DNA of 64,000 bases from Dama dama (lineage: Eukaryota > Chordata > Mammalia > Artiodactyla > Cervidae), in the NCBI RefSeq assembly GCF_033118175.1, contig NC_083685.1, positions 118,366,501-118,430,500 on the forward strand, given 5' to 3'. The translations under genes and the position numbers were made by a program. The notes beneath the pieces were generated by a model. That model saw only the letters and a list, made by a program, of their open reading frames with translations, had not been told where the DNA came from and did not search any database. This document shows positions 22,521 to 35,556 of the stretch, in pieces; the stretch's first letter is position 1; each line of letters starts with the position of its first letter.

Positions 22521-24385
22521 AAAAACAGCACATTTGGGCTCAAAGGAGATGCACTGGAATTCAAGCTGTGTCAGTCTGTAATGGCCTCAAAGAAGCATCA
22601 TATACACACACGATGTCAGGACAGCACAGTGACTTAACAGCCTAAAACATATCTGCCTGTGATGAGATACTGTTACCTTATTTGTCCCAAGGAGGCAAAA
22701 AGTTGAGAGGCTCTGACTATTCTGTGGTAAAGCATTAACTGAAGGATTTTTAGAGAGTTTGCTGAGAATGAGTTTTGCCTAAGCTTATTAAAAATTACCC
22801 TAGAATTGCCTCTTGGGAATCCACTGCATTATTAAATGAACCATTGACAGATTATAGAGTATGCAATGAATGAAGAGCTTCTGGATTAGTTTTCTTTAGG
22901 ACAGAAATTAACTAAGACAGAAGTAGCACCAGTCACAAAAAGCAAAGCTAAACTTGTAAATGTCAAATGGCTAAGTGGTGATCCTGAGTAACAAGGTGGG
23001 GAAGATTACAATGTGACCAAGTATGGTCAGATATTAAGAGTATAAAGGGAAGTGTTATAAATAGCTCTGGTTTAAAAGAGAGGGGGGGAAAATCACTTTT
23101 ATATAAGACTGAGAGTTAGGGTTTGATTAGATTGACAATAGTTTCTGAGAAGTTTTGAAATCACACACACAAGTCCTTTAGAGGTCACATGGTTAATGTG
23201 GCAAACACAAGCATGTCAACTTTTTAGAAACTGCCTTGTTGAAACTAAGGCCATCATTCAAGACCAAGTTTGCGGTGAAAGACGACTGAGGCTCAGGTGG
23301 GGTCGAAAAGTGGTATGTGTGGGGATATAGATGGGAGGCAGTGAAGAACAGACTGGTAATTCCAGGTTAGGCAAAACAGTTTACAAAGAATCTCCATATT
23401 AGTACTTTGGACACAATCTTTGAATTTTATGGAAAATTTTAACTTGCAAATTTATTGTAGTTCCGAATCCTTCTGTCCCACCGATAAGATTTTTCTTAGT
23501 ACATGGGTTTTGTGTTCCAGAGACTAAAGGATCTTGGGCACAATATTCTGTTGCCTTCAAGAGGAACTCAATACATTCCTCCTTCAATTAAGCTGTTGGA
23601 GCTCAAGCAGAAAAAAAGTGTTTTTCTTTTGATAGGGAAAAGGTCCATAAAACATATACACTTTTGTACTAGCTTTTAACTCTTAAAGACATCACTTGGC
23701 ACTGTTTGTTTTTCTCAAAATAATTTTTAAGGTTCATCAAACACAGGTATTTGCAAACACCTGAAAACTGACTTGGCCCTTCCAGGTGGCTCAGTGGTAA
23801 AGAATCCACCTACCAAGCAGACATGGGTTCAATCCCTGGGTTGGGAACATGCCCTGGAAAAGGAAATGGCAACTCCTCCTAGGATCTTGCCTAAGATATC
23901 CCATGGACAGAGGAGCCTGGGCAGGCATGGGGTCCATGGGGTTGCAAAGAGGTGGACATAACTTAGTGACTCAACCACCACTACCAAAAACTGACCCGCT
24001 ATCTACAACGGGTAACTTCAATTTCAGGTGGACTTTATCATTTTAAATTTACAGCACTTATTTCTTTAGTTGAATCTGGTCCAAATTGGATCAAGTGGGG
24101 TGTGATCTTCTAGAAATGTCTTTTGTGGTATCTTATTCAAAGTATCCAGAAGTACTTTGTATTTGAATTCACTAAAAACTTTTCCCCAAGTACTTGTAAG
24201 ACATTACGTTGTTCCTGAGAGGCCACCGTTTTCATTTTAAGGACAAACTCTGACACTCATGGGTAATGGCCTTAGTCATGAGGCTACGTGTGTAGATTTA
24301 AGAGGTCACCACGCTGCTCTGGTATCAGAAACACAAAGATGTAGGGAGTTTGCCTAACAAAGGAAAAGAAACAAGGAAAGAACTT
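22521..24385. other. Spacer between the C17orf58 and BPTF 3' ends
   Basis: Convergent genes are separated by about 1.9 kb. Apart from one Bov-tA SINE at 23773-23986, nothing recognisable is present. Confidence 0.5.
23773..23986 (+). mobile_element. Bov-tA SINE with 9-bp target duplication
   Basis: Head TGGCCCTTCCAGGTGGCTCA, B-box region GGTTCAATCCCTGGGTTGGG and a 3' part with AACTTAGTGACTCAACCACC. AAAACTGAC flanks it at 23764-23772 and 23987-23995. Confidence 0.9.
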
Positions 24386-24391
24386 TTTATT
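24386..24391 (-). terminator. BPTF: Candidate distal BPTF polyadenylation signal
   Basis: AATAAA on the minus strand, the most distal of several. The hexamers at 24835-24840 and 25182-25187 are equally good by sequence. Confidence 0.4.
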
Positions 24392-24710
24392 TGCAGACTC
24401 CAAGAAGGTAGATTACAAACAAGAGCAAATCTCAGCGTCTCTTTAATAACACTCCAGGCCACTTGAAATATAAAAAAGTAATTGTTTTACTTTAGAAAAT
24501 ATCTCTGAAAGTTCACTTTTCTTGGAACTACCGCAGGACATTAACTAAAATACAAATCCTGCAGAGTTTGGGTAGGAGGAAAAAAACCTTACCAATATTA
24601 CGAAAATACTTTTTATGAAATGGTTTCAAGGATTGTGAACTTGGCAGATGAAATATAACAAGCAATGAAAATACTTCTAGCCAAGGAAATCTGTTGATGC
24701 AAAGTAAACA

Positions 24711-24742
24711 TATCTATATATATATACACACACACACACAAG
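24711..24742. repeat. (TA)n(CA)n microsatellite
   Basis: A short run of TATATA followed by ACACACACACACACA. Confidence 0.85.
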
Positions 24743-26665
24743 TCCAAAGGCTGGGTAGAAAAACCCTAACAGTGTAACAAATGTGCATTCTAGTACTTGG
24801 ATAATTGAAAGCAAAATAGTTGTATTATGTATACTTTATTGAGTAGCAGAAGCTTATCAAATACTCATAGAAAAGCAGCTTTTGAAACTCATTATGTGTA
24901 TATAAGAAGGCGTGTTTTCCCAAAAATTACTTTTCAAAGACTAAAGCTCTGTAGTTGATAAAACTATAAAATGTCTATGTATTTATATGGTGATAGAAAT
25001 CACAAGAGGCTTTATACTATTAAATACACTTATGAAATTAACATCTTCCTGGTCCAAGGATTCCCACAAAATGTACCACTTTTATAACAATTTGGCAATA
25101 TCAACATCTACAGAAAATATATTAACCAACCAACCACTGTTTCATTAGAAACTGCACCAAATCCAACGTCAAAAACATTACTTTATTTTTCTAGGATGAA
25201 ATGTCCTATTACGTACAAAAAGAATTGCTGTTTAAATTTGCCACAATCTGTTAAAAACATAGCAATCTATTGCCTACAGATAGGAAAGTTCTTGACGCAA
25301 CGTTTTAAGTGATTAAGCCCATATATATCTATATATATGAATAAATAGTACAGAAATACTGTGATGTGATGAGATGCAAAATAATTTCATAATTCATTAA
25401 AATGTAGGATTCTTGCATCAGCACAGTGCATACAATATGTAACATTTTTTTTTTAAAAGCAAAAGGACAAAATTTAACCTATGTTTGACTACTTTCATGT
25501 TAATATTTTAAGCAAAAACTTTGTTTCCATGTTTTCAATGTTGAACAATTAGTCTCTTTAGTTTGTAAGTGACATTTTTATGTACAAAAAGGAATGGGCT
25601 TCATTAGATAAAATTAACCCAGAATAACTTGTACACCTGAGCCTGTAATAAGAAATAATTTGGAACTGCAGTAACGTCTTTCTTTTAAGAAACTAAGGTC
25701 TGGGAAGGTTTTGCATAGCAGGGTGATATTAAACAGAGGAAACTTAAAAAACAACAATTAGATAAAATTTCAGAACCTGGTAAGACAAAGCTAATAGGAA
25801 TTAGTGCAAAATCTAGTAAAATTTTTGCAAAGCTGCATAAACCAACTATGGCAGATCTCATAGAAGTGATTATGACAATGTAGAAATACAACGTTTAAGA
25901 TTAAAACACTGAAAGGAAAAACATGCAAACTACACCTTCCTCTGAGGTTTCCATTTTCCCCTACTGCTTACACTACTTTTTCTTAAGTGGGAAAAAACCC
26001 CAAACAACTCAACCGACCAACAAATACAGAAAGGATGAAGTCATTAAAAAAAAAATGCCCTTCATAAAATATAAGTAGCAGTCTGTAAAGGGGAATCTGC
26101 CTGGTATCATAAAACGTATAGATGAAGGCAACGTGTATTCTGTCACATTATCTTTTTTTTTTTTTTTTAAATCAGTCTGATTAATTGATGCAACAGGATT
26201 AGCACCGCTGAATATTGTTCTTTGACATGATGACAGTGGGCTGGGAACTGTAAAATTTAGGAGCACTACTGCCCTGGAGAAATCCAGGTACAATCAGATC
26301 CTTCTGCCTTTTTATTTTTCTACCTTGCAGCCCTCCCTTTCCCCTCAAAGGCTTACGGAGAATCATTAGCGCACATTCAAAGACACCATCTGTGGGAGAA
26401 AAATGATCTCCATTTATTTTGTTTCATATACATCCATAGTTGAATTTTAATACAAAAAGAAAAAAAAAATTAGAATCTGACAAATGTTTACAAACAAGAT
26501 ACCTTCAAATAGATTTTACTCATTTTAGCCTGGTGCAGAGTAAATGACAAATTGTTCTGTTATATTCAAGGCAACAGAGTCTGTAATCCAGGACCACTTA
26601 GCCCAACCTTTATGCAAGCTTAATTTTTATCTACTATGAACAATAAACTCATTGTTGATTCCCAG

Positions 26666-26700
<35 letters not shown>
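26666..26700. repeat. (TG)n microsatellite in the BPTF 3' UTR
   Basis: An uninterrupted TG run of about 35 nt on the plus strand, so CA on the BPTF mRNA. Confidence 0.9.
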
Positions 26701-26701
<1 letters not shown>

Positions 26702-27281
26702 ACATGTGTACATAGCAGCTCCTTTCATAGAAAGAAAAGACATCTAGAGGTCGTCTTGTACTTTTACCTACAGGAATCATGATAAGATACAGAATGGATT
26801 ACATGTAACCGGGGCTGGATTTTATAAGAAAAAATAATTAGCTGACAAATGAGGGCAGCAATAAAAAAGCGTCTTTTTTGCAACAATAAATAAATACAGT
26901 CGAAAGTTTTCTGTGAGACTCTAAACCAGCTTCTTCACTGAAGAGCAGACGTGGCATTTCCATGGAGTTACACTTGACCCCATATTATCTTTTTTTTTTT
27001 CTTGCTTTCTTTTTTTTCAATAAACAAAGTTTTCCCGCTTCTGCCACAATAGTAAAACCATTTGATCTTGACAAGATAATGGTGTCGTTGACTTTGCTTT
27101 TCCCTTGTCCGTTGGACAAAATTGGCCAAGAATATAATTGGACTGTTATGACCAATAAAAACGAAGTTTAGGTCAAGTCTTGTCAGGATAACCTGACTAA
27201 AAACATCTGGCTCCTTAATTTTAAAATAGTTCAGACAACCAGATTCTTGCTGTGTTTTATGTTAGGTTAACACGCTGAACT

Positions 27282-27318
27282 TTAAGAAGCTGTAGACTGC
27301 AGTTTGTTGTTATGAGAC
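27282..27318 (-). CDS. BPTF: BPTF last coding exon and stop
   Basis: Completes Arg1198 of the fragment (AG|G) and encodes SHNNKLQSTAS followed by TAA (27284-27282). This is the exact C-terminus I know for mammalian BPTF. The acceptor on the minus strand is TATTCTGTAG. The phase agrees with the previous exon (32271-32457). Residue numbers in the BPTF entries count from the first residue encoded in this window. Confidence 0.96.
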
Positions 27319-27555
27319 CTACAGAATACAGAAAAAAGGGAACAATTAAGCACCCTTCATTTTTTAAAACAATGATGCTTTATGTGGATGCCAAGGTCAG
27401 TCTGTCTGGGGAAAGCAGCCATGTTCTTTCATTCACCCTTGGCAAGCCAATATATGAAAACAAATAAGAAAATTTTTAACCTATAATATTAAAATTTTTC
27501 ATGGAACACTAAACATGATAATTCACTGGAAAAAGCCAATATTTTTTAAAAAGGA

Positions 27556-27587
<32 letters not shown>

Positions 27588-27591
27588 TATT
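27556..27591. repeat. (TA)n microsatellite
   Basis: A TATATA run of about 35 nt with one phase break. Confidence 0.9.
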
Positions 27592-29299
27592 TGTCCAATA
27601 CAACATTTTTAGCCAAAGGGACAAATAGAAACATTTACAAAAGCATTACCATTGTGGTAAAAGATGTGTATACCTATGAATGTGTGTGCTTATTTACATT
27701 GAGTTGGGAAGTATGAAGGAAAATAATACTAAAAGGAGAGAAATAACAGTATTAAAATCACAGTTTTTTCTATTAAAGTTCAGAAAGTCTCCTTTCTAGT
27801 TTCACAGTTTTATTAACAACTTTTGTTAGTAAACCAAATTACTGTACAGTTATCAAGTATGTAGTATTGCAATAGTGTATATAAATACAGTCTTCCAGGA
27901 GTTTACAATTCTTAAATACATTGTTCAACATGGCTGCTAGAATAAACTGTTTACGACTATACATCTTTTTTTTTAAAACATTAAAAAAATTATATTAACG
28001 AATCTGAACTCGGGGGGGCAATTTTGAATTAGGTAATCACGTGGTACAATAAAAGAAAGAGTGACCCCAACATCCAGTTCTGATTCCAGTTAAAAATTCA
28101 GACTAAAGATATCACAATCTGTAAGAAAAGAAAGAACATGGATGATAAAAATGATGAATTGTAACAAATAACAGTTATGAAAATAATGCTGGAGATTGCA
28201 AATTAAAAATGAGGAAAATATGGCAAAAGAGACACTGGAAATCCATAAATAAATAAAATTTCAAAGACGGCTACATATATGTTTCATTCTGCCCTAAACT
28301 CAACAAAAGTTCCCTAATATCACTTCACATTTTTTTTTTAAACATACGCAAGACTTGTTGGCTTCTGTGTTCTTCAATAAAAATCATATAAGCTAGAATC
28401 TAATTAAATAGCTATAGAAAGTACTCAGTGGGGAAGCTCTCCTGAGTGGCCCGTCTTTGGGTCTCCCCTTCTTCCCCCAATTCTCCACTATTGCAGCAGG
28501 CCCACCTCAGCAGCAGCTGCTGCCACCCCTACTCGGCTGGGATTCAAATCCCCCAGCTTCCACCAAAGGCTAAACTAAAGCCTTTTCAATTAAAAAAAAA
28601 AAAAAGCAGTTTCAGAAATTCAGTTGGGAGTATAAACTACATAAGGCAGGAAGCACAAAGCAGAGAGGGCTTACAGTAAGTTTCACCCTGAAGTCTGGGC
28701 TGCCTGAGGAGAATTCCTTGGAACTTTCAGTTCTTGGGTAGGGAGATTTCTTACACTGGTATTTCTTACTTTATTAACTTCGTGTTGTTTAAATTCTGAG
28801 ATGGCAAATGAGAACTGGGCTTGTGTAGCCATTTTCCCTTCTCCCTTCTTGAGTACAAGTTTTATTTCTCAGTAATTTAAATCTTTCCACGCTTTGTCTG
28901 CAGACTGATTATAAAAGTTGAAAATCAATGTGCCATTTACATTATTGTGACGATATAAATATTTTTCTCTGTAGCACCTACTTTCCCTAAGAGGGCATCC
29001 TTAGTAACCTATACAACTTTTCTCCTTTCATGGAGTTTCTGATTGCCTTTCATTCCCCCCTCTTACATTTTTAAGTTATCTAATGTATGAATCATTTTTT
29101 CCCTCCAGACACATCCCTCCTGGGAGCGCCCCCCTCTCCTGCTTCAATCCGCAGTGCCAGCTGCACCGGGCTGCTGGACCAATGTCCCTCGGGGTCAGAG
29201 TCATTCTCTTAGCTTTCTTGAAATCCAAGGTCTTTTGTTTTTTTGATTTGCTGCTTTTGCTTCTTTTTTTTGTTAATGCATATCTTAAAATAACTTGCT

Positions 29300-31100
29300 A
29301 AGAAAGGATGCAAGGGAAAGAAGCTCTTTCTGAGTCCTTATATGACCTGAAAACATACTTATTCCACCTCTACGTGCGACTGTGGCTGGACACAGATTTC
29401 ATTTTTCCTCAAACTTTTTAATTATATTCTTCCATTACTCTCTAGCGTTCTGTGTTGTTAGAGAAGTCTGATACCAGTCTAATTCCTATTACTTTACAGG
29501 AATTTTAACCTCTTCAGAAGTTTTCAGAAGAGCTTCTTCTATCCCTGGCATCTGGAGATTTCAGTTATGGATACATGGGATGGACCAGTTATGGATACGT
29601 GGAATGGACCTTTTCCCACTTGTCCGGCTGGCTTACACGTTTACCAACCATTCTCATCACTCCACAGCCCCCGCCCAGCTTCGCCTCCCTGTCCCACAGA
29701 ACAGGAGCGCCATGGCGAGTGGGAATGTAGCTGTTATATTCAGTATCTGAGGCACAGCACGGTTTTGCTTAGATGCAACGTTGTGTGCCTCTCACCAGCT
29801 CAGGAAATTTTTCTTAGTAGTCATCTGATAATTTCCTTTCCTCTGTCTTCTCTGTTCTTTCTTTCTGAAATTTCCATTAAGTGAATACTGGATACTCCAT
29901 AACAATTTTTTCTTTCATGTTTTTTCACCTCCTTGTCTTTTTGTTCTTTACATTGAGAGTGTCCTGATTCACTGTGTGCAGTAAGTTTGTAAAATTTCTA
30001 GTTACTCTTTTTTTCAGATTATTCTTTATTTCTAATATCCTGTTTACCATTTTATAGAGGCAGTATCTTCTAAAATTCCTCTTGGGACATGATTTAGAGG
30101 CTTGCTTTGCTTTTTAAGGTTCTCCTTTGACTTCTCAGGAATCTTTTTTTTGTTGTTGTTACACCCTGACCTTTCACCTTTGCACGGCAGGCTTTCCTTA
30201 TATATATCTGGCCATCCCTGACTGTTCCCACTTAAGAGTAAGTTCACAAACTTGATGGGTGCCTGGAGAACCCTGTGCATATGCATGCAGCTTACTGACT
30301 GGCGGGCTTTGCTTTAGATCAGAGTTTTCAATTGCAACACCACTGACATTCTGGAACTGGGCACTTCTTTGCTGTAAAGGCTGCAATGTCCGATGCACCT
30401 GTGGGATATTCAGCAGCATCTCCAGCCTCTATCTTTTAGATGCCAGTACCACTTACCACCTCCAAGTGTGACAAACAGCAGTGTCTCCAGGTATTGCTAA
30501 CTATCCCTTGTAGGGTGAGGGTGAGCAAATTACCCTGTTGAGAGCCCCAGTGTTAGATTAATGGGAGCCGATCCTTCAGGGATCAGGGGATTTTACTCTG
30601 GGTCCCATTCTCTTCTGTCTGCTCTCTCTGCTGATGGTTTATTCTGTTTCTTTGTGGAGAAAAGCCCAGTGTTCTTTCAGTTCTTCAGGCCTCCTGCAAG
30701 ATCTGCACACAGGGGTCAATGAGGGTGACAAGCCTGGATGCAGATCCTCAGTTAACCCTCCTCTCTTCCTACTCTCTCGCCTTTGATCCCATCTCAGACT
30801 CTGCATGTTGAAGGCTGTCTGGTGTCCCACCAGTCAGCAGGCTGTCCCGTCTGCTGACGAGCCTGCTAGAGGAGCCTGGCTACGGCCTGCCTGCCTCCAT
30901 CAGTCAGTACCCTTCCGTCTGTTGTATTTCATGATTTGCTGAAATCTCACCAGCTGACTGACTTCTACCATATTCTTTTCACCACTCTGAATTTATCTTT
31001 TTTTCTCCCTTTATTGTTATTTTCCTGGGGACTCTGTCATATTCAGTAAGTCCTCTTTCACTTTAAGTTTTCCAGCTAATGGGTTAATAGACAGGCAATA
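29300..31100. mobile_element. Possible old LINE remnant (L1M/L2-like)
   Basis: T-rich sequence with CTCTAGCGTTCTGTGTTGTT, TGAAATTTCCATTAAGTGAA and similar blocks that recall the reverse of old L1 3' regions. The MER20 piece interrupts it. Exact limits and family cannot be set by eye. Confidence 0.3.
30321..30550 (-). mobile_element. MER20-like hAT transposon remnant, antisense
   Basis: On the minus strand the order is close to MER20: a segment with GAGACACTGCTGTTTGTCAC, then GTGGTAAGTGGTACTGGCAT, then CATTGCAGCCTTTACAGC. The right part includes an altered terminal region. Confidence 0.65.
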
Positions 31101-31690
31101 ATAAAAACGGGAAGGTTTTAGATACTCTGTAACTCTCCTGGTTTGTGGTTCACAGAGCCTCCCTACTTGCTTTCTGTCCTGCCTTGCCTATTGTTTGTGA
31201 GTCTTTTGTTGAGGTGACTGGGTTGTGCCTATTCTTCCCTTTAAATAGACTGACTCTACAGTACAGGTCTCAATCTACCTTGTTACAGGAGAAGGACAGA
31301 AACAAAACACCCTGAAGATTCTCCTAAGAGAAAATGACTAGAGATTCTTACACTTTGGTATGCAGAGTCCCTTGGGAGCTCAGTAGATAATACAGGTGCC
31401 CAGGCCCCAGCCCAGCCAAGAGTTAGTTACCCAGGGAAGGTAGATCCTCCAACTACTCAGGAAGGATCAAACTAGTGGGCTGGTGGATGGGAGACAGTGA
31501 ACAATGAATCCCAGGACTAGACTGGTGGCCACTCTCAAAGAAAAGGAAAATGGGCCTCTGTTGGGAAGAAGAAAGTCACGTGCTTGGGAAGGGGCAGGCA
31601 CTGAAGGTCAGAAACAGAAGGCGTGAGGTCATAGGACCTGAACACCATACGAAGCTGTTCAATGCTTTTAATATGCTACTACAGATTCAA

Positions 31691-31879
31691 AGGGGCTTTC
31701 CTGGTGGCTCAGCTGATAAAGAAGGACCTGCAATGTGGGAGACCTGGGTTTGATCTCTGGGGTGGGAAGACCCCCTGGAGAAGGGAACGGCTACCCACTC
31801 CAGTATTCTGGTCTGAAGAACTCCATGGACTGTATAATCCATGGGGTTGCAAAGAGTCGGACATGACTGAGCAACTTTC
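31691..31879 (+). mobile_element. Bov-tA SINE with short target duplication
   Basis: Head GGGGCTTTCCTGGTGGCTCA, a B-box region, CCCACTCCAGTATTCTGG and GCAAAGAGTCGGACATGACT. ACAGATTC flanks it (31681 and 31880). Confidence 0.9.
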
Positions 31880-32270
31880 ACAGATTCGAAGAAAAAGTCT
31901 GTGGAATTGGATTAAAGTCTAGTTTTGCCCAAGGGAAAAAAACCCAGAAAAATAAAATTATTTATGATTTCAAAGACATCACAAATATAAATTAAGAAGA
32001 CATGCTAAGATCCCCTCTTTATGGTCTTCCCCTTACTCTATCCTACAGAACAGTTATTTTTATACTTCTGTAAACTCAGTGAGAGCAAGATCTCTTACTA
32101 TCTTTTTGTACGTGCCCCGTGGCATTTAAGACATCTTACATTCTTTAAGCATTTGATAAATGTTTTTTGAATTTTAGAAAGTGCCTCTAATTTTAAGCAG
32201 ATCATACACAAATCTAGCCACTTCTCACTAGGAGTTGAATTGATTCAGAGCACTGAACACCTCTGCTTAC

Positions 32271-32457
32271 CTGCTAGCCTTGAATCCTTTCAATTTCTGT
32301 ACAAAGAATGATTCAAGAACTTCTGCACACTGGTAAAAAGGGGAGTCACTTGGATTGTAGTAACGACAATTATCAAAAATTTTGGTCATATCTGCTACAA
32401 ATTCCGTCAGCTTCTCATAATATCTTCTTTGTACTCTTTCTTCCATGGTGGCAAGGT
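32271..32457 (-). CDS. BPTF: BPTF exon: bromodomain, C-terminal part
   Basis: Fragment residues 1136-1197 ([20 protein letters not shown], then the helices to GFKAS). It carries the BC-loop [12 protein letters not shown] with the conserved Asn (residue 1170) that contacts acetyl-lysine in bromodomains. The acceptor is TTTTTAAG and the donor AGCAG|GTAAGC. Its 187 nt take the frame from phase 1 to phase 2. In BPTF this module binds acetylated histone tails, H4K16ac in particular (literature knowledge). Confidence 0.97.
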
Positions 32458-32599
32458 CTTAAAAACACAAAATGTAAAAGATTTTCAAAACCTTAAGGTC
32501 ATTTCAATGTGAATACTGCCTGCAGTTCTGACAAACAAGACTAGGATTGATAGATAAACACAATTTCAAAACTGAATCTCAATAATTATTTTAGAATTG

Positions 32600-33000
32600 A
32601 GAAAATAATTTTGAAGTTCATTCAAAAAATAAAAGTTCAAGAGTATCTAAGAAACATTTGAACAATAAAAGTAATGGGAGAAGATGTAATCTATGAGAAT
32701 TAAAAAAATCATAAAACTGTGATAATGAAAAGTGTGGCACTGTCCAAGATGATACAAACATTAATGGAACTGAATTCAAAACAGGAACAGGCCTGACTAT
32801 ATTCAGCATATGAATTTCACATATGTTGAAGATGTCATTTCAAGTAAGCAGAGAAAGGAAGAATTCATTAATAAACTGGGTTGGGGCAACTGCCTACCTA
32901 TATCTGAGGAAAAATTCTATCTCACACTATATGCCAAAGTAATCCTAGGTGGATTAAAATTCAAGGACAAAAATGAATGTAGTCAATCACTGAACCATGC
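32600..33000 (+). mobile_element. Old L1 ORF2 3' fragment, sense
   Basis: Reads like the mammalian L1 ORF2 end region in degraded form: GATGATACAAACATTAATGG, GAACAGGCCTGAC, CATTAATAAACTGGGTTGGG, then a CTATCTCACACTATATGCCA block and CTAGGTGGATTAAAATTCAA. Confidence 0.65.
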
Positions 33001-33929
33001 ATATAAAAGCAGTTAAAATGGCAAGTTTATGTTATACATATATTTTAACATGCACACATACACATCTTTCATAGTGCCAGTGTATGCAGGTAGGGGAAAA
33101 AGTATAAACAGGAACGACTATAAAAAAGGACCCAGTCTGATAAAATTCCAAACAAGATTTGGGCACATCCATTTTGTGCAGGTTATGAAAGCTGCACAGG
33201 AAGAGTGAATGCTAACACAGTCCACCAGGACAGCACCATATTCAGACTTTTTTAAACTTCTAGGCAATCACTGACTGAGTGACTATACCAAAGTATGTGA
33301 GTAGGGTTTGGACATTTTATGATTTCAAATTAATTTGATATTCCTTTAAAAAAAAGTACTGGGAGAATATATAGGGAAGTCTTTATATATCTGGGGTAGG
33401 GAAAAAGGCTGAAAATACAACTCTCAAAGTAGAATTCTTAATGATTAACAGATTTGAATTAAAAAATGTTAAAAACTATCTATGACCAAAAATTACCATA
33501 AAACTTTAAATATTCTTAGAATATAATACCCCTTAAATAACACTGACAAGAGTATGAGTATCTCAAGAACAAAATGGCAAACTATATAAATAGGAAGCTC
33601 ACAGAGAAAAAGTTCAAAGAATAAGAACATCACTAGTTACTGAAGACAGGCAAAAACAGAGTTCTTCTTTCGTCCAAATTTTAGCAGAAACTAAATTAAA
33701 TTAAAAATTATAATATCAGACCAATAACACAGGCTACCTTTAAAGGAGGATGAGAGTGGTGGTAAATTTTACATTTTACTCCCTACATTTCCATAACATC
33801 TGTGCTTGCACCTCAAGCCTATCATTTTGAAATAAATATATGCAAAGAAAAAATCTTCTCAAAAGAGTCATAATGCTCAGTGTCTTCAGGGGTGCAGAGA
33901 AAAGGGTACAGATACATGCCATCAGTGGA

Positions 33930-34740
33930 AAATGGTTCAATCTGCTGAAGCCTAATTTGGAAATACTTATCAGAAGCCTAAAAAGTATACATAACCTCTG
34001 ACATAGAAATTCTGATTCTAGAAATTTTTACTAAGAAAACAAACAAGAACAGTGTAGATGCACAAAGATGTTTTACAGAAGTGTCATTTATAGTAACAAA
34101 AATTGTATATAACCCCCCAAAAAAATCTATTTTGGGGGAGGTGATTAAATAAATTATGTTAACTTCATACAATTAAAAACAATCTGGATCTGTACCACAG
34201 CAGATGTGACAAAGCTACTGACTGACAAGTTTACAAAACATGTTATAAAACATGATGATCCATATATATAACTCCATTTAAGAAAATAAAAGCTCCTGAC
34301 CTTGTTGGCTCCTTCATACCCCTAGAAGAAACTATTTTCAAATTAGTCAATGTTTGTCCAGACATTTTCTATGCACCTTTAAACACATGTACATATCCTG
34401 AGAAAACAACACTTGCTTACAGCTTAAAACCCAGCGACTACTCGCTTAACTTTCCTATTTCTTTCAACAGTGTATTTGGGAGACCTGTATTATCTCCATG
34501 TACATACTGACATAAAATGCTGTTTAGCTGGCTGGCATTAAAAAAAAGGAAAACAGTCTAGCTCTTCAAGAAAAGAACTGTGGTTAAATAAAGGCATAAT
34601 CAATTTACAGACTACATAAAGCCATTAAAATTGTTACTGAAGATTAATGAAGATATATGAAGATTAATGACAGGAAGATGAATGCCAGACACATTTACTA
34701 CATGATCTCAAATCCCACCCCCCCCTTTTAATATATATGA
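33930..34740 (+). mobile_element. Old L1 (L1M-type) 3' end, sense, interrupted
   Basis: GAAATTCTGATTCTAGAAAT followed by GATGCACAAAGATGTTTTAC, then ATTAAATAAATTATGTTAAC, and later GACTACATAAAGCCATTAAA, are the ordered blocks of old L1 3' ends. Sequence at 34290-34480 between them looks unrelated. Confidence 0.6.
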
Positions 34741-34745
34741 TTTCA

Positions 34746-34748
<3 letters not shown>

Positions 34749-34777
<29 letters not shown>
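34749..34777. repeat. (CA)n microsatellite
   Basis: An uninterrupted CA run of about 29 nt. Confidence 0.9.
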
Positions 34778-34779
<2 letters not shown>

Positions 34780-35471
34780 CATACCAAAATGTAAGAGCAT
34801 TCAGGGAGGAAAAGGTTTAAAGTGCATGCATCTAAAAGGCTTAGCTACTCTTGGAATATTTTCATCAGCTAGAATGAATCTTTTGGCAGTTCTGGAAGCT
34901 TTTATGTATGTTCTAACTTCTATAACTTCTTTTGCAGATAAACTATTTTTAATATAATCATCACCCGTAGCTGTTCATCTTAATTGCTGTTCCTTATTAC
35001 TATTTTCACTTTATGGGCAATGAAGCTGTATTTTCTTGGATTTCTACCTTTGCTCTCCTTCAGGAAAAGATGAGGAAGAGGGGACAGGAAAGATGAGAGG
35101 TTCAAAAAGACCTCAATCTATTCACGGATTTCACTCCTTACACAGCTACAGATTATTATGTTCATCCTTTGACTTGGCTACTCCTCTCCTGACAGTCATT
35201 TATTTCATTTTCAGTACTTTTGCAATTATAAACACTGCTGGGATGAACAACATGTGTGCACATACAAACCCTAAGGGATGAAGCTGGGTCCAAAAGGTAT
35301 ATACCCTTGAACTATAACATGCACTCCCCATTTACCCGACCACTGACTATACCAGTTTAGACTCCCACCAGTCCTGCTCAACACAGCCTCATGATGTATC
35401 AGTGCATGGATGAAAAACGAAATAGCTGCTTAGACTTCTGAGAAAACTTGAAGTTCTACTCAAGGACTTAC

Positions 35472-35556
35472 CCATAGGTTCCTTAATAACACCATAATAA
35501 TCTGGTGCGTCGTTAGGATCCACTGGTTCAAGGAAAGGCCAGGCCATCTTATGGGC
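35472..35556 (-). CDS. BPTF: BPTF exon: PHD-bromodomain linker and start of bromodomain
   Basis: Fragment residues 1108-1135 ([20 protein letters not shown] then YGVIKEPM). WPF (1113-1115) is the bromodomain shelf; the ZA loop follows and includes the conserved DAPDYY. The acceptor is ATATAG, the donor ATGG|GTAAG. 85 nt, phase 0 to phase 1. Confidence 0.97.

Larger units (their letters stand above)
24386..27281 (-). other. BPTF: BPTF 3' UTR (probable extent)
   Basis: Minus-strand sequence after the BPTF stop codon. Several AATAAA hexamers occur (minus strand at 26311-26316, 25182-25187, 24835-24840, 24386-24391), so alternative 3' ends are possible; the longest would be about 2.9 kb. It contains a (TG)n run at 26666-26700 (CA on the mRNA strand) and many AT-rich blocks. 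Confidence 0.6.
27319..32270 (-). other. BPTF: BPTF last intron
   Basis: A 5-kb intron. It contains a (TA)n run (27556-27591), a MER20 remnant (30321-30550), a Bov-tA SINE (31691-31879) and diverged LINE-like sequence between about 29300 and 31100. No coding signal. Confidence 0.85.
32458..35471 (-). other. BPTF: BPTF intron within the bromodomain coding region
   Basis: Contains fragments of an old L1 (see 32600-33000 and 33930-34740) and a (CA)n run at 34749-34777. No coding signal. Confidence 0.85.
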